A stretch of 64,000 bases of DNA from Glycine soja (Eukaryota; Streptophyta; Magnoliopsida; Fabales; Fabaceae): the NCBI RefSeq assembly GCF_004193775.1, contig NC_041021.1, forward strand, positions 5,466,001-5,530,000. The letters run 5' to 3'. Of this stretch, positions 1-13,145 are shown piece after piece. Both the position numbers and the translations under genes were made by a program. Each line of letters starts with the position of its first letter. Position 1 is the first letter of the stretch. The notes beneath the pieces were generated by a model that ran no database searches, was not told the DNA's origin, and saw only the letters and a program-made list of their open reading frames with translations.

Positions 1-430
1 TTATATTCTAAAACATAAATAAATAATTTGTGAAATAAACTAGCTATAGTGTAAAATACATCTAACTCATTTAATTGAAAAGAATATCTAAATTATTATA
101 AATTCAAGATAATGTATTCCATTTTCACGAATTAAAAAACAAAAATACTCCTACCAGCATTTCTTAAGCATGAGTTTGCGCCTTATATTCGTTTTTGTGC
201 GGTGACAATTCACGCACGCGCCAATAGGAAAGGAAAGGGTGCCCTCGCCCACATGTAACGGGATGCTAGCGTATTAGCTTAGCTAGCTTCACTTCACCTT
301 CATTCATTCATGTGACTTTAGAAAGAGAAAGGGTCCATAACATTACAAAAACTAGAGAACAAAAGTCTTTATGCACGCTTTAAATATCTCTTCTGTGCAC
401 TCTACAACTCTACTTATATCAATCATAGTG
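1..430 (+). promoter_or_regulatory. Putative upstream region of the SRS-type gene
   Basis: AT-rich DNA without a coding region lies directly upstream of a purine-rich probable leader. It contains short pyrimidine-rich and direct-repeat stretches (around 286-310), but I cannot pick out a convincing TATA box or transcription start. The assignment as promoter rests only on position ahead of the SRS-type gene. Confidence 0.3.
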
Positions 431-1387
431 ATTATTGGAGAGAGAGAGAGAAAAAAAGTTTTTTAGTTTTTGGTTAGGGAGGAACCCACCTACATTCTAG
501 TTCTAGTTAGGGAGAAAGTGTGAGAGAGAGAGAAAGAAAGGAAGGAATGAGGCTCTATTTCTCTCGAGAGTAAGTGAAAAAAAATATCAAAATAGAAGAA
601 GAAAAAGAAGATGGTGATGATCACGCTGATGGTGATGATAGAAAAAGGGTCAGCAACAAGAACAGAAGAAAAGAGATTCATCACAGTAACATAGGTCGTT
701 ATTGCTGTGCATTTTTCTCATTCATTTATCACTGCTCACTGCCCCTCTTTCTCTGAACCATTCAGATTTCAGAACCCCATCCCCCCCCCCCCCCCCCCCC
801 CCCCCTTTTCTCTCTTGAACCAACCCTTTCCTTTCTTCGTATCCCAGAGTGACAGTAGCAGAAGATAGATAATAAGTCAGAAGAAGCAGACACAAACACA
901 CAAGTGCTAAAAATAAGCCTCTCTCTCTCACTAAGAAAGCTCAATCTTCGTTGCTTTCTACCCTGATCCACTTGCAGAGACCCCACTTCAACAAATAACG
1001 CTCACATTGAGAGATTTTTTTCCCTTCCAAAACTCTCACAAGATCCAACAACCTTTTCTTCAGTCAGAGACAATCATAACCACCTTGTTAGTTGTCATCA
1101 CTCAAATAAACCTGTATATATATATAGTCTAACATTCATCTTATAAATTAACTGATTTGAAATTGTTTTGCATTTATATTTATGTATACTATGTGACACC
1201 GAATATATATGTGAATTAATTAATACAAAATTATTTCATATTTATATTTATATATATTATATGTGACACTGAATGCATGAATTAATTAATATGAAACCTT
1301 TTTAGTATAATTGGTAGTTGTGTTGCAAGTATATATATATATATATATATACACATTCAGAGCAAATTTTATTTTGTGATTATACAG
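431..1387 (+). other. Probable 5' leader and leader intron of the SRS-type gene
   Basis: The stretch opens with a (GA)n run near 437-451, continues with GA-rich and CT-rich DNA typical of a long plant 5' leader, and includes an uninterrupted run of 25 C at 781-805. From about 1100 it becomes AT-rich and intron-like with a (TA)n tract at 1331-1350, ending in a good acceptor (TTATACAG, last base 1387). The frame of the main exon stays open back to this acceptor, so a coding upstream exon is possible; I did not find one with a recognisable start. A small ORF at 610-756 looks like leader noise. Exon boundaries here need transcript data. Confidence 0.4.
781..805. repeat. C25 homopolymer
   Basis: Twenty-five consecutive C residues (G on the other strand) lie in the probable leader of the SRS-type gene. 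Runs of this length are uncommon in AT-rich legume DNA, are prone to length change, and could form G-quadruplex or i-motif structures. An assembly or sequencing length error is also possible. Confidence 0.95.
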
Positions 1388-1581
1388 ATTTTATCTGGTT
1401 CGAGCAAGGTTGTCTTCTAAAACCTAGGTCTTCAGTTGTGGCTACCACAAGGCGGTTCCCTTCAGATTCCGGTGCCTTTGCAGACTGGTCGGCCCCTCCG
1501 TCTGCCATCTCCGGCCGCGGTGACGACCTCTCCCTCGGCTTCAATGCTTCATCCGCCGCCACTGCGCACGGCGGCGGAGCC

Positions 1582-3667
1582 ATGTGGCCGGGGGTATCGA
1601 GGTCGTTCAACTACAACCTGGCGCCTCACCATGACATCTTCGTGGTGGCGCCTGCTTCCTCCTTCTACCACCACCACAACGATGTCGTCTTATCCGATCC
1701 AAACAACAACAACGGTTCCAACAATTCCAACAACCCTGCAACGGCACACGGAGTCAACGTTTTCCCTCTCCTAACCGCCACGCCATGCCTCGAGAGCGAG
1801 GGCATAATGGGAAACATCAGTCACCACCGTAACAGAATTCAGTTATGGCAGGAGCACGAGTCTTCTCCGCCGCAGCAGCAACAGGGTCACATGGAGCGTG
1901 ACACGTGTGGGGATGGGGGCGGGACTAGCACGTGCCAGGACTGTGGGAACCAGGCGAAGAAGGATTGTAGTCACAGGAGGTGCAGGACGTGTTGCAAGAG
2001 TAGGGGTTTTGATTGCTCCACGCACGTGAAGAGCACGTGGGTGCCGGCGTCACGGCGGAGGGAGAGGCAGCTCAAGGGGGTGGCGGCGGCCGGTGCTGCG
2101 GTTGGGTCCAATGGGGCCACTTCCGGTGCCAAGAAACCTAGGCTTGTTGCTTCTCAAACTACTTCGCATACTTCAACGTCTAATAATACCACTCCTCCGA
2201 GGAGTTTTGACACTGGTTGTAGCCCCCAAGGTTTGCGTTTTCTTTTTTGTTTTCCATCAAGATTTGTGTCTCTAATGTGTTCCAAATTATAGTCTTAGTT
2301 ACAAAATTAAGAAATTTTGCTCTACCTCATAAATTTAAGGGTTTTTGTATCCTGAAACTCTTTTTGTTTGGTCTTACAATTTAATTTATTCAATTATTGA
2401 CCTAAAAGACTACAATACCAAAAGTCCAAAACTCTTTGTTTTTTCTTTTCTGACATAATTCTTATGATATTTCCAGCTACTATAACACTTGTACAGAAAA
2501 ATTGTGGTTATCTTTCTAAAATATTGAAGAAAAAGAAATAATTTTTGTTTTCATAACAATGATAGTGCAAAAGTTTTACATGTTAAACAAAGATCCAAGT
2601 TTTTATTTTGATAAGAACTGAAGTTTTTCTTTATTAATCTAAATTTAATGCAAATTTTATTACACAAATTTTTCTAAGTGAAATTAAACTCTCGTTATGC
2701 TGAGAGGATAATATATACCAACCACCTAAGAAATATTGTAATTTCATCCCAACATGTACGGTATGTTTATGAGCTATTCTTGCCTGGTTGTTCTAGCCAT
2801 GAAGGTTTGTGTGTGTTCCAAATTGATATTGAAATTTTCCATGTGTTTACAACTACTATTGTGTTGGTCTTTTTAAATATTCATAATATTTATATAAAAA
2901 ATTTAGTCTGAGAATCTATATTTTCCGTTAATATCTGATGGTTTGGAAATACTTTGGGAAGTAATAGTTTTATTTGTTTATTTTATCGAATAGAGATTGA
3001 GAAGTACTATTAGTTTAATTTTAGAAACATAATATACTATTTTTTTATTATTTTATAAAAATAAATAATTATTTCTTTTAAACAAGATAAATCATGTGTA
3101 AATTTATGTAATTTACGAGAAATGCTTGCATTCTGGTCATTTACAAGAATTGTTGTTGTTATAACTTCATTACTGTTGATGTTTTTCATGGGTTAATTGG
3201 TGGGATTTGAAGGGTTTTTGTGGGGTGGTAATATTGCATTTGTTGAGTATGGGAATTAATTAAGTAGGGTTTGTTGAATTAATTTTTTTTCAGATGTGGG
3301 TTTCAAGGAGTCACTACCAAGTCAAGTGCGTGCACCAGCAGTGTTCAAGTGTGTTCGTGTAACATCAGTGGATGATGGTGGGGAAGATGAGTATGCGTAT
3401 CAAGCAGTTGTGAAGATTGGTGGCCATGTCTTCAAAGGGTTTCTCTATGATCAAGGGGTTGAGGACAAAGAAGGGTACCCTAATTTATCTGAATTACATT
3501 TGAGTGGTGGTGGTGGTGGAAATGTTACAAGTGGAAGTGATGGTGGTAGAAATGGAATTTCATCTTCATCTCCAATGGTGGATCGTTCTCATGATGTCTA
3601 TGCAGCTTCAGGTGGAGGGTTGCTACTTGGAGGTTCATCAAACTATGGTAATCATCCAATAAATTAA
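1582..3667 (+). CDS. SRS: SHI-RELATED SEQUENCE / LRP1-type transcription factor (two coding exons)
   Basis: Plant-specific zinc-finger transcription factor of the SHI/STYLISH/LRP1 family; known members act in the nucleus, activate auxin-biosynthesis genes and control gynoecium and lateral-root development. Exon 1 (1582-2230) and exon 2 (3294-3667) join in phase 1 at a GT-AG intron and give about 340 residues. The RING-like cysteine/histidine finger begins with [12 protein letters not shown] near residue 118 and is followed by [13 protein letters not shown]. Exon 2 carries the family-specific IGGH domain ([17 protein letters not shown], near residue 258). The N-terminal segment has [10 protein letters not shown] and FPLLTATPC, both typical of LRP1-like proteins. 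I chose the first ATG of the open frame (1582, MWPG). The frame is open upstream to 1388 and encodes a segment with DDLSLGFN that may be coding if an upstream exon exists. The gene appears intact, with no frameshift or internal stop. Family assignment is firm; the exact start is not. Confidence 0.93.
2231..3293 (+). other. Intron of the SRS-type gene
   Basis: A 1,063-bp AT-rich intron begins GTTTGC directly after the codon base at 2230 and ends in a T-rich tract plus CAG at 3291-3293. Splicing restores an Asp codon and joins the finger-containing exon to the segment leading into the IGGH domain, the usual intron position in this family. The short open frames inside are not gene-like. Confidence 0.88.
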
Positions 3668-4760
3668 AAATCATTTTTTCCAAGTGTAACGTAGATGATG
3701 ATGGATGGGCTTGGAAAGCTTGACTTATTATTGTAGGGTAACTTTTCTTATTTTTCCAACATTGGGGGTGGGTTGGAGGGTATAGATTAATTAATATTAA
3801 TATTCTTCTAAGTTTGTATCTTATTATAACCATATGTCACTCTGCATTTTTCAACTCCTCGGTTTTTGTTCCTTTTAGTCCATTTTTTCTTTCTTTGTTG
3901 ACTCACTTGCATGACTAGATCGGTGGATTACAGAGGAGCCAAATCATGTCAAGAGAATAGTTTATGTGTACCAAATTAATTACTATCTGAGAATTGAAAA
4001 ACAAATCTGAAAAGAATCTTGCTAAGTTTACTGTTCAAAATATGATTTAATTGCGAGTGTTATTTTTTGTAAACAATTTCCATGCAAGAGATATGTTGAA
4101 ATAAAAAGAGAAAAAATAAAGTAGGAAATGAGTGGTAAAAATAATGGATATGCACAAAATATTATAAGAATAATAGTACTACTGCTCTTCAATTATATTA
4201 TTGTTGTGTTGCTTTTTCGAAGCTATTGGTTGCCGTATTGCATTTTTCTTCTGTCCCTATATTATTCCCTTGGTTTAAAATTTTCAAAAGGTGAAATCTA
4301 CATCCTACAATGCAAACCTCACAACGTAAAACCCAAAAATCTATGGTGTTTATTATCATGTTGATGAAGATGAATAAGTATATTTTACATATATTTTTCT
4401 TGAATTGTTACTGCTAGCATATGTGAAGTGCTCCTTCTAGATACACATTTTTTTCAGCACATGAGATACTTATAGCATATGGGTATGCTTCCTTTCTCTG
4501 TATATGCCATTTTCATGTTTTATTATATGCTTGGCCTGTGGAAACTCACAAATAATATTGTATAGGCTTAAATAATTTTTATATAAATGAAATATATTTA
4601 ATTTTATTTTGAATTTCTAATAAATTTTTTTGTTATTATGAATTTTTGATATATTAAAAATTTTATTTTAAATTCTTATCATCAATTAACTATTAATATA
4701 TCAACGATTTAAAATATAACAAAACAATTTACCGAAAACTTGAAATAAAAATTATATATA

Positions 4761-4807
<47 letters not shown>

Positions 4808-7800
4808 TCTCAAACATATATTTAAATCTATTATATATATACACATTGACACCTCTATGTATAATGTTAGTTTGTTTGGGTTTAGTATAGGGTAGAAATA
4901 AATATGCCTCATTATCGTGCTGCTTCAGACTTTGGCATGAGAAGTTGAAGTAGTTGAAACGTCACTGTCGTTTATGTGGCTGTCCTTGTCTCACCCTAAC
5001 AATCTCACTGATGCATAAAACAGCCTGCTAATTTTTTTTTTCTGTATTCATCAAGGCATGATGTACTCTCTTTTTCCCTTTTGTTCTTGTCTGCAATTTC
5101 AGATCCTCGCCAATGCCCAGCCATTGATTCTCATCTTTTGCTATTATATATCTGAGAACTTGCATGCGTATCACTTGTTTTTTTGTGGCCAGAATCTTAT
5201 TAGCCGCTATTTCTGACCAATGATAAATATACAAATTAATGAAGTTGTGTGTATACATTGCATGTACTAGTATTGATTATCTTTGCACATGCTGTTCCCT
5301 CTTTGTTGTCCTAACATATTTTACATTTTGGTGGATTTTGCCATGTGCGCATTGGATTATTATTTATCTAATTTTTCAGAAAAAATAAAAAAAAAATCCA
5401 TATGGATTTTGGTTTGGTGATCCATTAATGTTAAGCTCGTGAAGTTTACAACTTCGTCAAGCATGCTTGGAATTATTATTTAATATCAAATTGAGACTGT
5501 GTTATGAGTATCAAACCACTTTCAATCCTGTCCTTACTTTTCCTTCCCTTTGTGATATTTTTCTTTGTCGGTATGATGTTCATGAACTGTCCTACACAAC
5601 CTATCTTGTCAAGGAAATTTTTTTAGCAATCCCCGGTTTTGTCTTTTTATTGGTTAACCATGAATTTACCTATCTTTATTAAGCCCCCATGCCATTTTCT
5701 TTTCATCATGTCCGTACATGGGTTATTTTAGGAATTTTGAGAATTTATTTGTCCCAGGATTTGCATTATTTGTCATGTTGATGTTTGGAACATTGATTTG
5801 TTTGGTACCAACTAAATTGATTTGCTACACTCATTGGATTCAGGAGGAGTATATGCAAAACTTTGATACCTTCAATACCTTATTATTTTGTTCTCTTATC
5901 ATATGTGATTGATTGTGCTATAAGTTTTGAGTATATTTAAATTTGTGTGGAGGCCCCTACCCTTCTCTCTTTGTATTTGGGTATATCAATCATAAGCTAC
6001 TGGCCGGCATCACATGGTTGACGTAATAATGGTATTGGACACACAGTTACATGTCTGCATTTGGTAAGCATAATTCACTTGAACTGTTCAGACTAAAAGT
6101 ACACATGAATTTTGGGATCTGCTTGATTAGTAATGTTCTGGAATCAAATTAAATTGGTTATTCTATAGCCAAATAAATATATTAATAAAATGGTTATTCT
6201 TGGCTAGTTTTGCTTTTGTGTAAGTTCTGTTTGAGCTTGTTCTTAATATTGCAAGCATTGTTTGTTAACTCTCAAACTTTAACTAGTACAAGTGATAGTT
6301 CTTAAGTAACTTTTATTCTGACAAATGAGACCCTGTATTTTATTGTAATTTGGCAACTATATAATATATTTGCAGAGAAATAATTTGCTCATACATTTAC
6401 TGTAAAAGATGATAACTAATATTGTTGCTCTTTTTATATTTTGTGGCCTTGTTAGTTGCTTGGTTTTGTATATATGTTATATGTGATATGTGCTATGTGA
6501 TGCTAATTCTTGGATATGGATATGTAATTGCTACCTCTTCCAATGTTGAAAATTGTGGTTTCACTAAATGTGTTTTTTTAATGTCTTTCTCAATCTCAAA
6601 TACTCCTTGTATTTCTGACCTTTATAATTGTTGCTATATTTCTGAATATACCTGTACTGTTTACAATAAGTTACTCTCATCTTCGTTACAAATTAAGTAG
6701 TTCAAGATTATTATAGTGTTTGGACTCCACCAATATTTATATAACACGTCCATATTTTATATTATCAGAAAAAATTAATAATAATTGATTGTGTTATATG
6801 AAGATCAATAGAGATAATAATTCCGAACCAACTAATAGTTTCTCTCACCACAAACCCAAATTTCTACTATTAATGAATAGGTTAATGTAGTTCGATTTTT
6901 GGCCTTAATTGCGACTGCATGCTACTATCCCGTGCATCTGCCATGTTTTTTGTACAACTCGTGAGTTTTCTAGTCTCTTTTCTTTACCTTTGCAAATTAT
7001 TGCCTAGGGGATAAAACTTCACGTGAAGTTATGATCCATTTGTTCATAGTTGTATAATTTGGTTGCTAAATCCCTCCCCTCTCAAAACCCTTTGATCAAT
7101 CTGTTAAAGATTAATATAAGCAATCACTTTCTTTGTATTTCAGAAATTTTTTTAAACATTTCCACCATTCTTTGCTGTCTATTTGAAGAAAAAAAAATTG
7201 CGCTTCATGAGATTGGGTGAATTAGTTTCACATTCAAAGCACTTTCTTTTTCTGGGTGGTTAGTTTTGCTTTCGTCAGGCTTCAATTTAATCAAGGTGAT
7301 ATTAATAATTTGATGTTTGCTATGGACTTTTGATTAGCATGTGTGAGCTTTTCAATTCTAAAACCTTGCCATTAAAATACTTTCAAAAAAATAAAGCTGA
7401 GTTTTAAGTCTAAAATGTTCCTAAAAGTTATACGGGAGGTAAGATTTTGAAAGATACACATATTACGTTAATACATGTTAATGTGATTTTTCCTAAATAT
7501 TTATTATATCTTTGGTCTCATTGATATTTGTTTCAAAATAAATTGAGCTAAAGTAATGATAAATAACTTAAGTATTTAACAAAAAAATTAGATTAAGTTT
7601 TATTACTAAATTACTTATAGAATAAAAATATTGAAAATTGAATCATGTCACTTAAAAATCAATATTTTCATACAAAGTTAATTTTCCAAACGTTTACTTT
7701 TATTTCCTTGAATCATAATATTTTTTTAAAATTAAATAATAAGTTTATTCAGACTCTGCAATGAAATTTAGTTTGCTAATCAATCAATCTGAACAAGTCT

Positions 7801-9756
7801 GGTTAAATCCAGTCACAATACTACTCTCTTGTTTAAAATCAATTATATTTTAAATTAGTTGCATGATTTAATCATAAAATTTCATATATAATAAATTTAT
7901 TAATTTTTATAATAATTATTTTAAAAGACATACTAACAACATGATAAAAAGTATAAAATACTTTTACACTTGTAACACATGATCATTAAATTTTGTTATA
8001 TTATATAAAAGTATTTTATATTATTATCAGTACATAATTATTAAATTTTGTTATATTATAGTGGTACTTATCCAACCCAAGTTGGTTTATACTATTTTGT
8101 GTATCATGCTAGCTATAATTGTTATTTTAAAAAAAATGTTATGCTTATTAGTTCGTGAAATTTGTGACAAATTAAAAATTCTGGTTCATAGCATAACTGT
8201 GAACATAAATGTAAATTGTGATGCCGCTTTCATACCCTTTCAAGGTGATGTTAGTTAGAATAAAATAAGCAATTGATGCAATATATTGAGTTGTTTTAAG
8301 TAAAAGAATTATAAATAAAACTGGTTATATTCTTGAAATATAGCATAAAGCGACCCTGGAATAATTTCGTAACAAAGGAGTGCCTATCAATGCCTATGTA
8401 GATTTTTTGTTGAGTAGGGTTAGGAACATGTCAATTTGATACCAATTATGACTTCAAAAATTCTCAGTCTCACTTTCTTGTTTGTGGCCATTGTAATGGT
8501 TCAAGCCATTATGTTGCTTGTTAAAGATCGGTACAATTATGTAAACTTGCGACATATTACTGGACAAACTGTACCAAGAAAGCAATATGTGCAGTTATCG
8601 AATTGAAAAAACGTATAGCTAATCGACTATAGTACGTGTAATTTTATTATTTAAATAAATTAGAATGAAATTTAGGTGTAATTCTTTAAGTATTTTCGGT
8701 ATTATTTTCTAAACAGAATTAGACTTTTATTTCAATAATTCACGTTATAAAATTCGTATTATAGTTGGTTCTAAAATAAAACTCATATGCTAAAAACACT
8801 TACTGTATTTAAGTTTATTATTTGCAAAACTCATGTACGGTTTCATATATGTAATTTGTTTATTTGGATGTAACCCGTCCATACAATCGTTGAATTACAA
8901 AATCTCCGCAAGTATAATGCCTGTTTTTTTTATGTGTGTTTAATATCTATACAATTTTTTTTAATGAGTAAATATTAGTTGTTAGTAGGAAGATCTAGAA
9001 TTCTCGAAACCTGACTTTCTTCCTTCCCCTTTTTTCCCTTCAACTCTCAAAGACAATCTTATAATTCCAATATTTTTTTGAGGTTAACATTGGAAAGTGG
9101 AGAAAGATCACATGTTTATTTTTTATTTATTTTTAAGGTATATATTTCAGTTGAAAGTCAAAAATTAATTTATCTCTCAAAATATTAACATCTATTTAAG
9201 GAACTAACTTTTCTCAACAATTATTTTTTTATATGCATGGACTGAGAATTAAATCTCTATCTACATACCTAAGATACAAGATTATTTATTAATCATATCA
9301 TACCATTTTTGTCACATTATAAGTAATGAAATTATTTTCATAATATTTTTTATAATATATGATTCTATTTCATCATCTTATCACATCTTCTTTTTGTCCC
9401 TTCATATTATAATTAAGAAAATTTTAATTTACTTATAATATCTTCCCATAAATTCTCTTATTTATTAAATATAGAAAATATTGAATGATTTTATATTTTA
9501 AGAATTAAGATAAAATAACTTATTTATAAATAAAGTAATTTTATATTATCATTCAATCATAAATTACTATATATGATAAATTCATTGACATTTATAATAA
9601 TTTTCTTAAATGTTCTACCAACAATAATTTTTAATTGGTTGACTATGTAAAAATAATTTATATTAATAGTATATAATTATGAGGAAAGAAATAAATATAT
9701 AAGTAAAAATATGTGAAAAATAATATAAAACTCCCGCTCATTTTAAAATGATTTTT
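3668..9756. other. AT-rich intergenic region, no gene recognised
   Basis: About 6 kb of AT-rich sequence follow the SRS stop. The first few hundred bases should hold its 3' UTR, but I see no unambiguous polyadenylation site. Scattered small open frames (for example 5467-5682, 6422-6700) have the Phe/Leu/Ile-rich composition of translated AT-rich DNA and no recognisable domain. Around 7975-8060 a segment of about 30 bp (ATTAAATTTTGTTATATTAT) occurs twice. I see no RNA gene. Confidence 0.6.
4752..4801. repeat. (TA)n microsatellite
   Basis: Nearly pure alternating TA of about 50 bp in intergenic DNA downstream of the SRS-type gene. Confidence 0.95.
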
Positions 9757-10353
9757 AGGATAAATGAGCATTTTTATCCTTGAATGTATAAAATGCTAAC
9801 AAATTCATTCTTGAAAGATGGAAATTTAAATTTTAGTTTTCGAAAGTGATAAAAAATGGGACAAATTCATCCATCTGTTAACTTTCATCCATTACCTTAA
9901 TGAAAGAGCCTACAGACACATGTAGGGACAAATTTGTCAGTGCTCTATACATCTCGGAACAAAAATGATAATTTATCTAAGATATAATTTAATCTTTCTC
10001 TTCCCCCATTTTTTAATCGTTACAGGCATAACATTACAATAAACACTTAAAAAATAGGAAAGCAAACATAATTTGTCTATTGCTTATTATTATGTTTGTT
10101 TTCCTATTTTTTAAGTATTTATTGTAATGTTATAATTGTAACAATTAAAAAAGGAAGAAAGATGAAGATTAAATAGTCATTTTCATTCTTGAATGTTTAG
10201 AGCACTAACAAATTCGTCGATGAATGTGTCGGCTTCTTTATTAATGGTAACGGATGACAGTTAATGAATGAATAGATTTTTTTGCACTTTTTCACTTTCG
10301 GGAACGAATTTGTTAACACTCGAGATGAAAATAACTATTTATCCTTATTTATC
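9757..10353. repeat. Foldback (inverted-repeat) element, about 600 bp
   Basis: The two halves are imperfect reverse complements. The inner arms, 10019-10071 and 10087-10143, are almost perfect (shared core ATTACAATAAA...CTTAAAAAATAGGAAA) around a spacer of about 15 bp. The outer arms (9757 onward and up to about 10353) match at roughly three quarters by eye, sharing for example ACAAATTCxTxC blocks and ATCCxTTA segments. There is no coding capacity. This is the layout of a non-autonomous foldback or long-TIR MITE; the superfamily cannot be assigned because I did not find clean target duplications. Confidence 0.8.
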
Positions 10354-11600
10354 TTAAATCTATGGGACCAAACATGAAAATTTATTTTCATCTATTCTGT
10401 CCGTTGAACCAAACAAGGCAATAAAAAATAACCAATAAAAGAAAAAAAAATTATTCAAAATCAAAATATGACATTAAATGGGCTTAATAATTTTTTACGG
10501 CTACTCATGTATAGAATAGAAAAGCTATAGGTTTGCCGATTAGAATTCCTACGTTATACTTAATTGACAACGATAAAAGCTAGTAAGCTACTGGGTGGTT
10601 TTGATTCATAATTTAATATCCTTCTTTTATATATATATATATAGAGGAGAAGAGAATAACCTCTTAATCCAAGACAAGAAAAATCTTCGGACTCAAAGAA
10701 CGTCATGTGACTTTTCATATGCGAGATTATGTCATATTTTACTCAGCCAATACCTTAGGATTATAATTTCATATCCTTAATATGATCAATAATAAAATAA
10801 ATTGATTGCGTTTACTAAGCAAAAGTTCCCAGCTTGCACTAATAATTGTGGGTATTTGTTCCATTTCACATTATGCTTTCACATCGAAAATGAGAAGAAA
10901 ACTGTTTCCAATGCAATGATTTTTCGCAATGGAGGGGTTCTTTCTTGGTAATTCGGGCATAAATTCCATAGTTGGTAACATGTAAGGACTACGAAAACCT
11001 ACCGTAATTTAATGGACACCTAAACCCTAGGTAGTACTATATGGAATCAAATGTCATTAGAAAGGTTCACATGGCATCTCCTCTAACATGCTTACAAAAG
11101 AAAGGTGTAAAGCTTCCGAGCTATGATAACGGGGGAATTTATATATACATAAAATAAGCATAACATTTTTTTATTATATAAAAAGTATATTACTGCTGAA
11201 AAATTATTCTAAAATATTAACATAATATTTACTTTTAAAAGAAATGGTAATGCTTGGCTAGTTGAATGGGTTTTGTACTGTCAGCAGTGTAAAAATAGTT
11301 TTTAATGAAAGTGGTGGGGGAGGTAATATATATAAAAATCAAACATGTGCAATGACTGGGCATGATAGAAAAATTGTATGATGATGGCATATGATTGAAA
11401 GAGAAGGCAATGTCTTCTTAATTACTTTTGGAAAAGAATTTTTAGATTTCTGCAGTTTTAATTGTTACACGTGTTTTGTATTAAGAATTAAACAGCAGAT
11501 TTCGACATTTTAGACAACTTGTTGGCTGTGATTGTTTCCTGCCTGAGTGCATCGATGCACTTGAAAGAGAAAGAAAATTATTTGATTAAAAACTTAAGAA
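10354..11600. other. Intergenic region, nothing recognised
   Basis: AT-rich, low-complexity DNA. It includes a short (TA)n at about 10630-10643 and no plausible coding region or structural RNA that I can see. Confidence 0.5.
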
Positions 11601-11868
11601 TAGCTTCGGAATAGTTTCTCTCGCTAATTGAGCCGAAGTTTATCGTAGTAGCGTAGTTCGGTCAACGTTTCGGTCGCTAATTCGGTCTCTATAAATTTAT
11701 AAATAAGTATTATAGTGACAGAATTAGCGACCGAATAGTGACTTGATAGTGATGGATCCTGTTTCAGTCGCTAGGTTATGATGATAGCGACGGATATTAT
11801 TTCAATCGCTATTAGATTATACAACATCTTAAGATTAGCGACTGAATTAGCAACCGAATGTATTATTT
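11601..11868. mobile_element. Cluster of AGCGACCGAA-type motifs, DNA-transposon-like remnant
   Basis: Short motifs related to TAGCGACCGAA or its complement TTCGGTCGCTAA recur at least seven times in both orientations. Such subterminal motif clusters are typical of CACTA-like and some other plant class II elements. I see no terminal inverted repeat, target duplication or transposase, so this is at best a fragment. Confidence 0.4.
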
Positions 11869-13145
11869 TTAATGCAATATTGACTTTAATGCAATATTGC
11901 ACTAAGCAAGACCCAATAAGATGCAATGTGTAACTTATGCATTCACTAAAAGCTCAAATTGACATTAATTTAAGGCTTAGTTACAAAATTCGTTTCCCTA
12001 TTTTGCATATTTTACCAAATCGTCCTCCTATTTTTTAATTCACTATCTAAATCCTGATATATTTCAAAATTTACTATGTGAGTCCCCAAAACTGTTGATT
12101 GTTAAATTTTAAACATTGACTAGACTAAAAAGTTGACCAAAATTTTCTTAAAAAATAAGGACTTTAAAAATATTTGAGGAAGGACTAGAATCATAAACCT
12201 TCAAATGAAAGACATACTACTTTACCACTACATCTAAGTGCTCATTTGAGTATTTATTACAAAATATAGTATTAATATAAGTTTTATACGAACATAGTTT
12301 AAAATTCAAATTTTATTGTTTTTTAATTAATTATATTTTTATAATCTTACATATTATCTTTTAAAATATAAAATATAAGATTGAATTCTATACACACACA
12401 CCCACCCACCCACCCACCTACACACTAAATTAGAAAAAATAAAGTTTGAATTTTGAACTATTTTCGCATAAAACTTATATTAATATTATATTTTACACCA
12501 AATATACAAATGGTTAAGGAGTGTGCTACTCATTCTAAGGACCATAGTTAGAGTCCTTTCTTAAGCAATTTTTTTAAGTTTTTATTTTTTAAGAAAATAT
12601 TAATCATCTTTCTAGTCTAGTCAACGTTTAAAATTTAACAGTCAAGGTTATAATGAATTAAAAAATAGGGGAAACGATTTGGTAAAATAGGCAAAATAGC
12701 GAGATGGATTTTGCAATTAAGCCTTAATTTAACATATTCACTAATCAAGGCCCAATAATGATTTATTAAGGTTCAATGTGTAATTTATGTATTCACAACT
12801 TTTCAATATGATGTAACATATGCACTAATGATTGATTGAAACCCATTAAGGTCCAATACCACTTTAGTATAACATATGCACTAATGATTGATTGAAGCCT
12901 AATTAAGGCCTAATATATGACTTTAGTGTAACATAGATACTAATAATTGATTGAAATCCAATGAGACCCATTATATGACTTTAGTATAGCACACTAATGA
13001 TTAATTAAAACCTAATAAGGCTCAACAAGGCCCAATATACGACTTTATTATAATATATGCATTAATGACTGATTGAAACTCAAGAAGGCTCAATATGACT
13101 TTAGTGTAACATTTACACTAACCAAAACTTAATAATTAATTAAAA
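11869..13145. repeat. Degenerate minisatellite of about 70 bp, split by a foldback element
   Basis: A degenerate unit of roughly 60-75 bp repeats about six times from 12729 to 13145. Its recognisable core includes CACTAATGATTGATTGAAA, a CCCAATAAGG-like block and GACTTTAGTATAACAT. A further partial unit lies at 11869-11965, on the other side of the 758-bp foldback at 11970-12727, so the array was interrupted by that insertion. Confidence 0.75.
11970..12727. repeat. Foldback element with arms of about 330 bp
   Basis: The left arm starts TTAAGGCTTAGTTACAAAAT near 11970 and the right arm ends with its complement near 12727. The arms stay complementary inward for about 330 bp (for example CCCTATTTTGC...ACCAAATCGT against ACGATTTGGT...GCAAAATAG). 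The centre holds a (CCCA)n-like microsatellite at 12393-12420. TAATTTA flanks both ends and may be a target duplication, but it overlaps the inverted repeat so the boundary is ambiguous. It resembles a Mutator-type or unclassified foldback MITE; there is no coding region. Confidence 0.8.

Noticed and set aside
574..756. Small charged protein upstream of the SRS gene
   Set aside because: Low-complexity GA-rich leader; no conserved motif and poor initiation context. Kept as leader.
1318..1581. Start of the SRS protein at 1318
   Set aside because: There is no ATG there (TTG), and the sequence before 1387 is a (TA)n-rich intron-like stretch ending in an acceptor.
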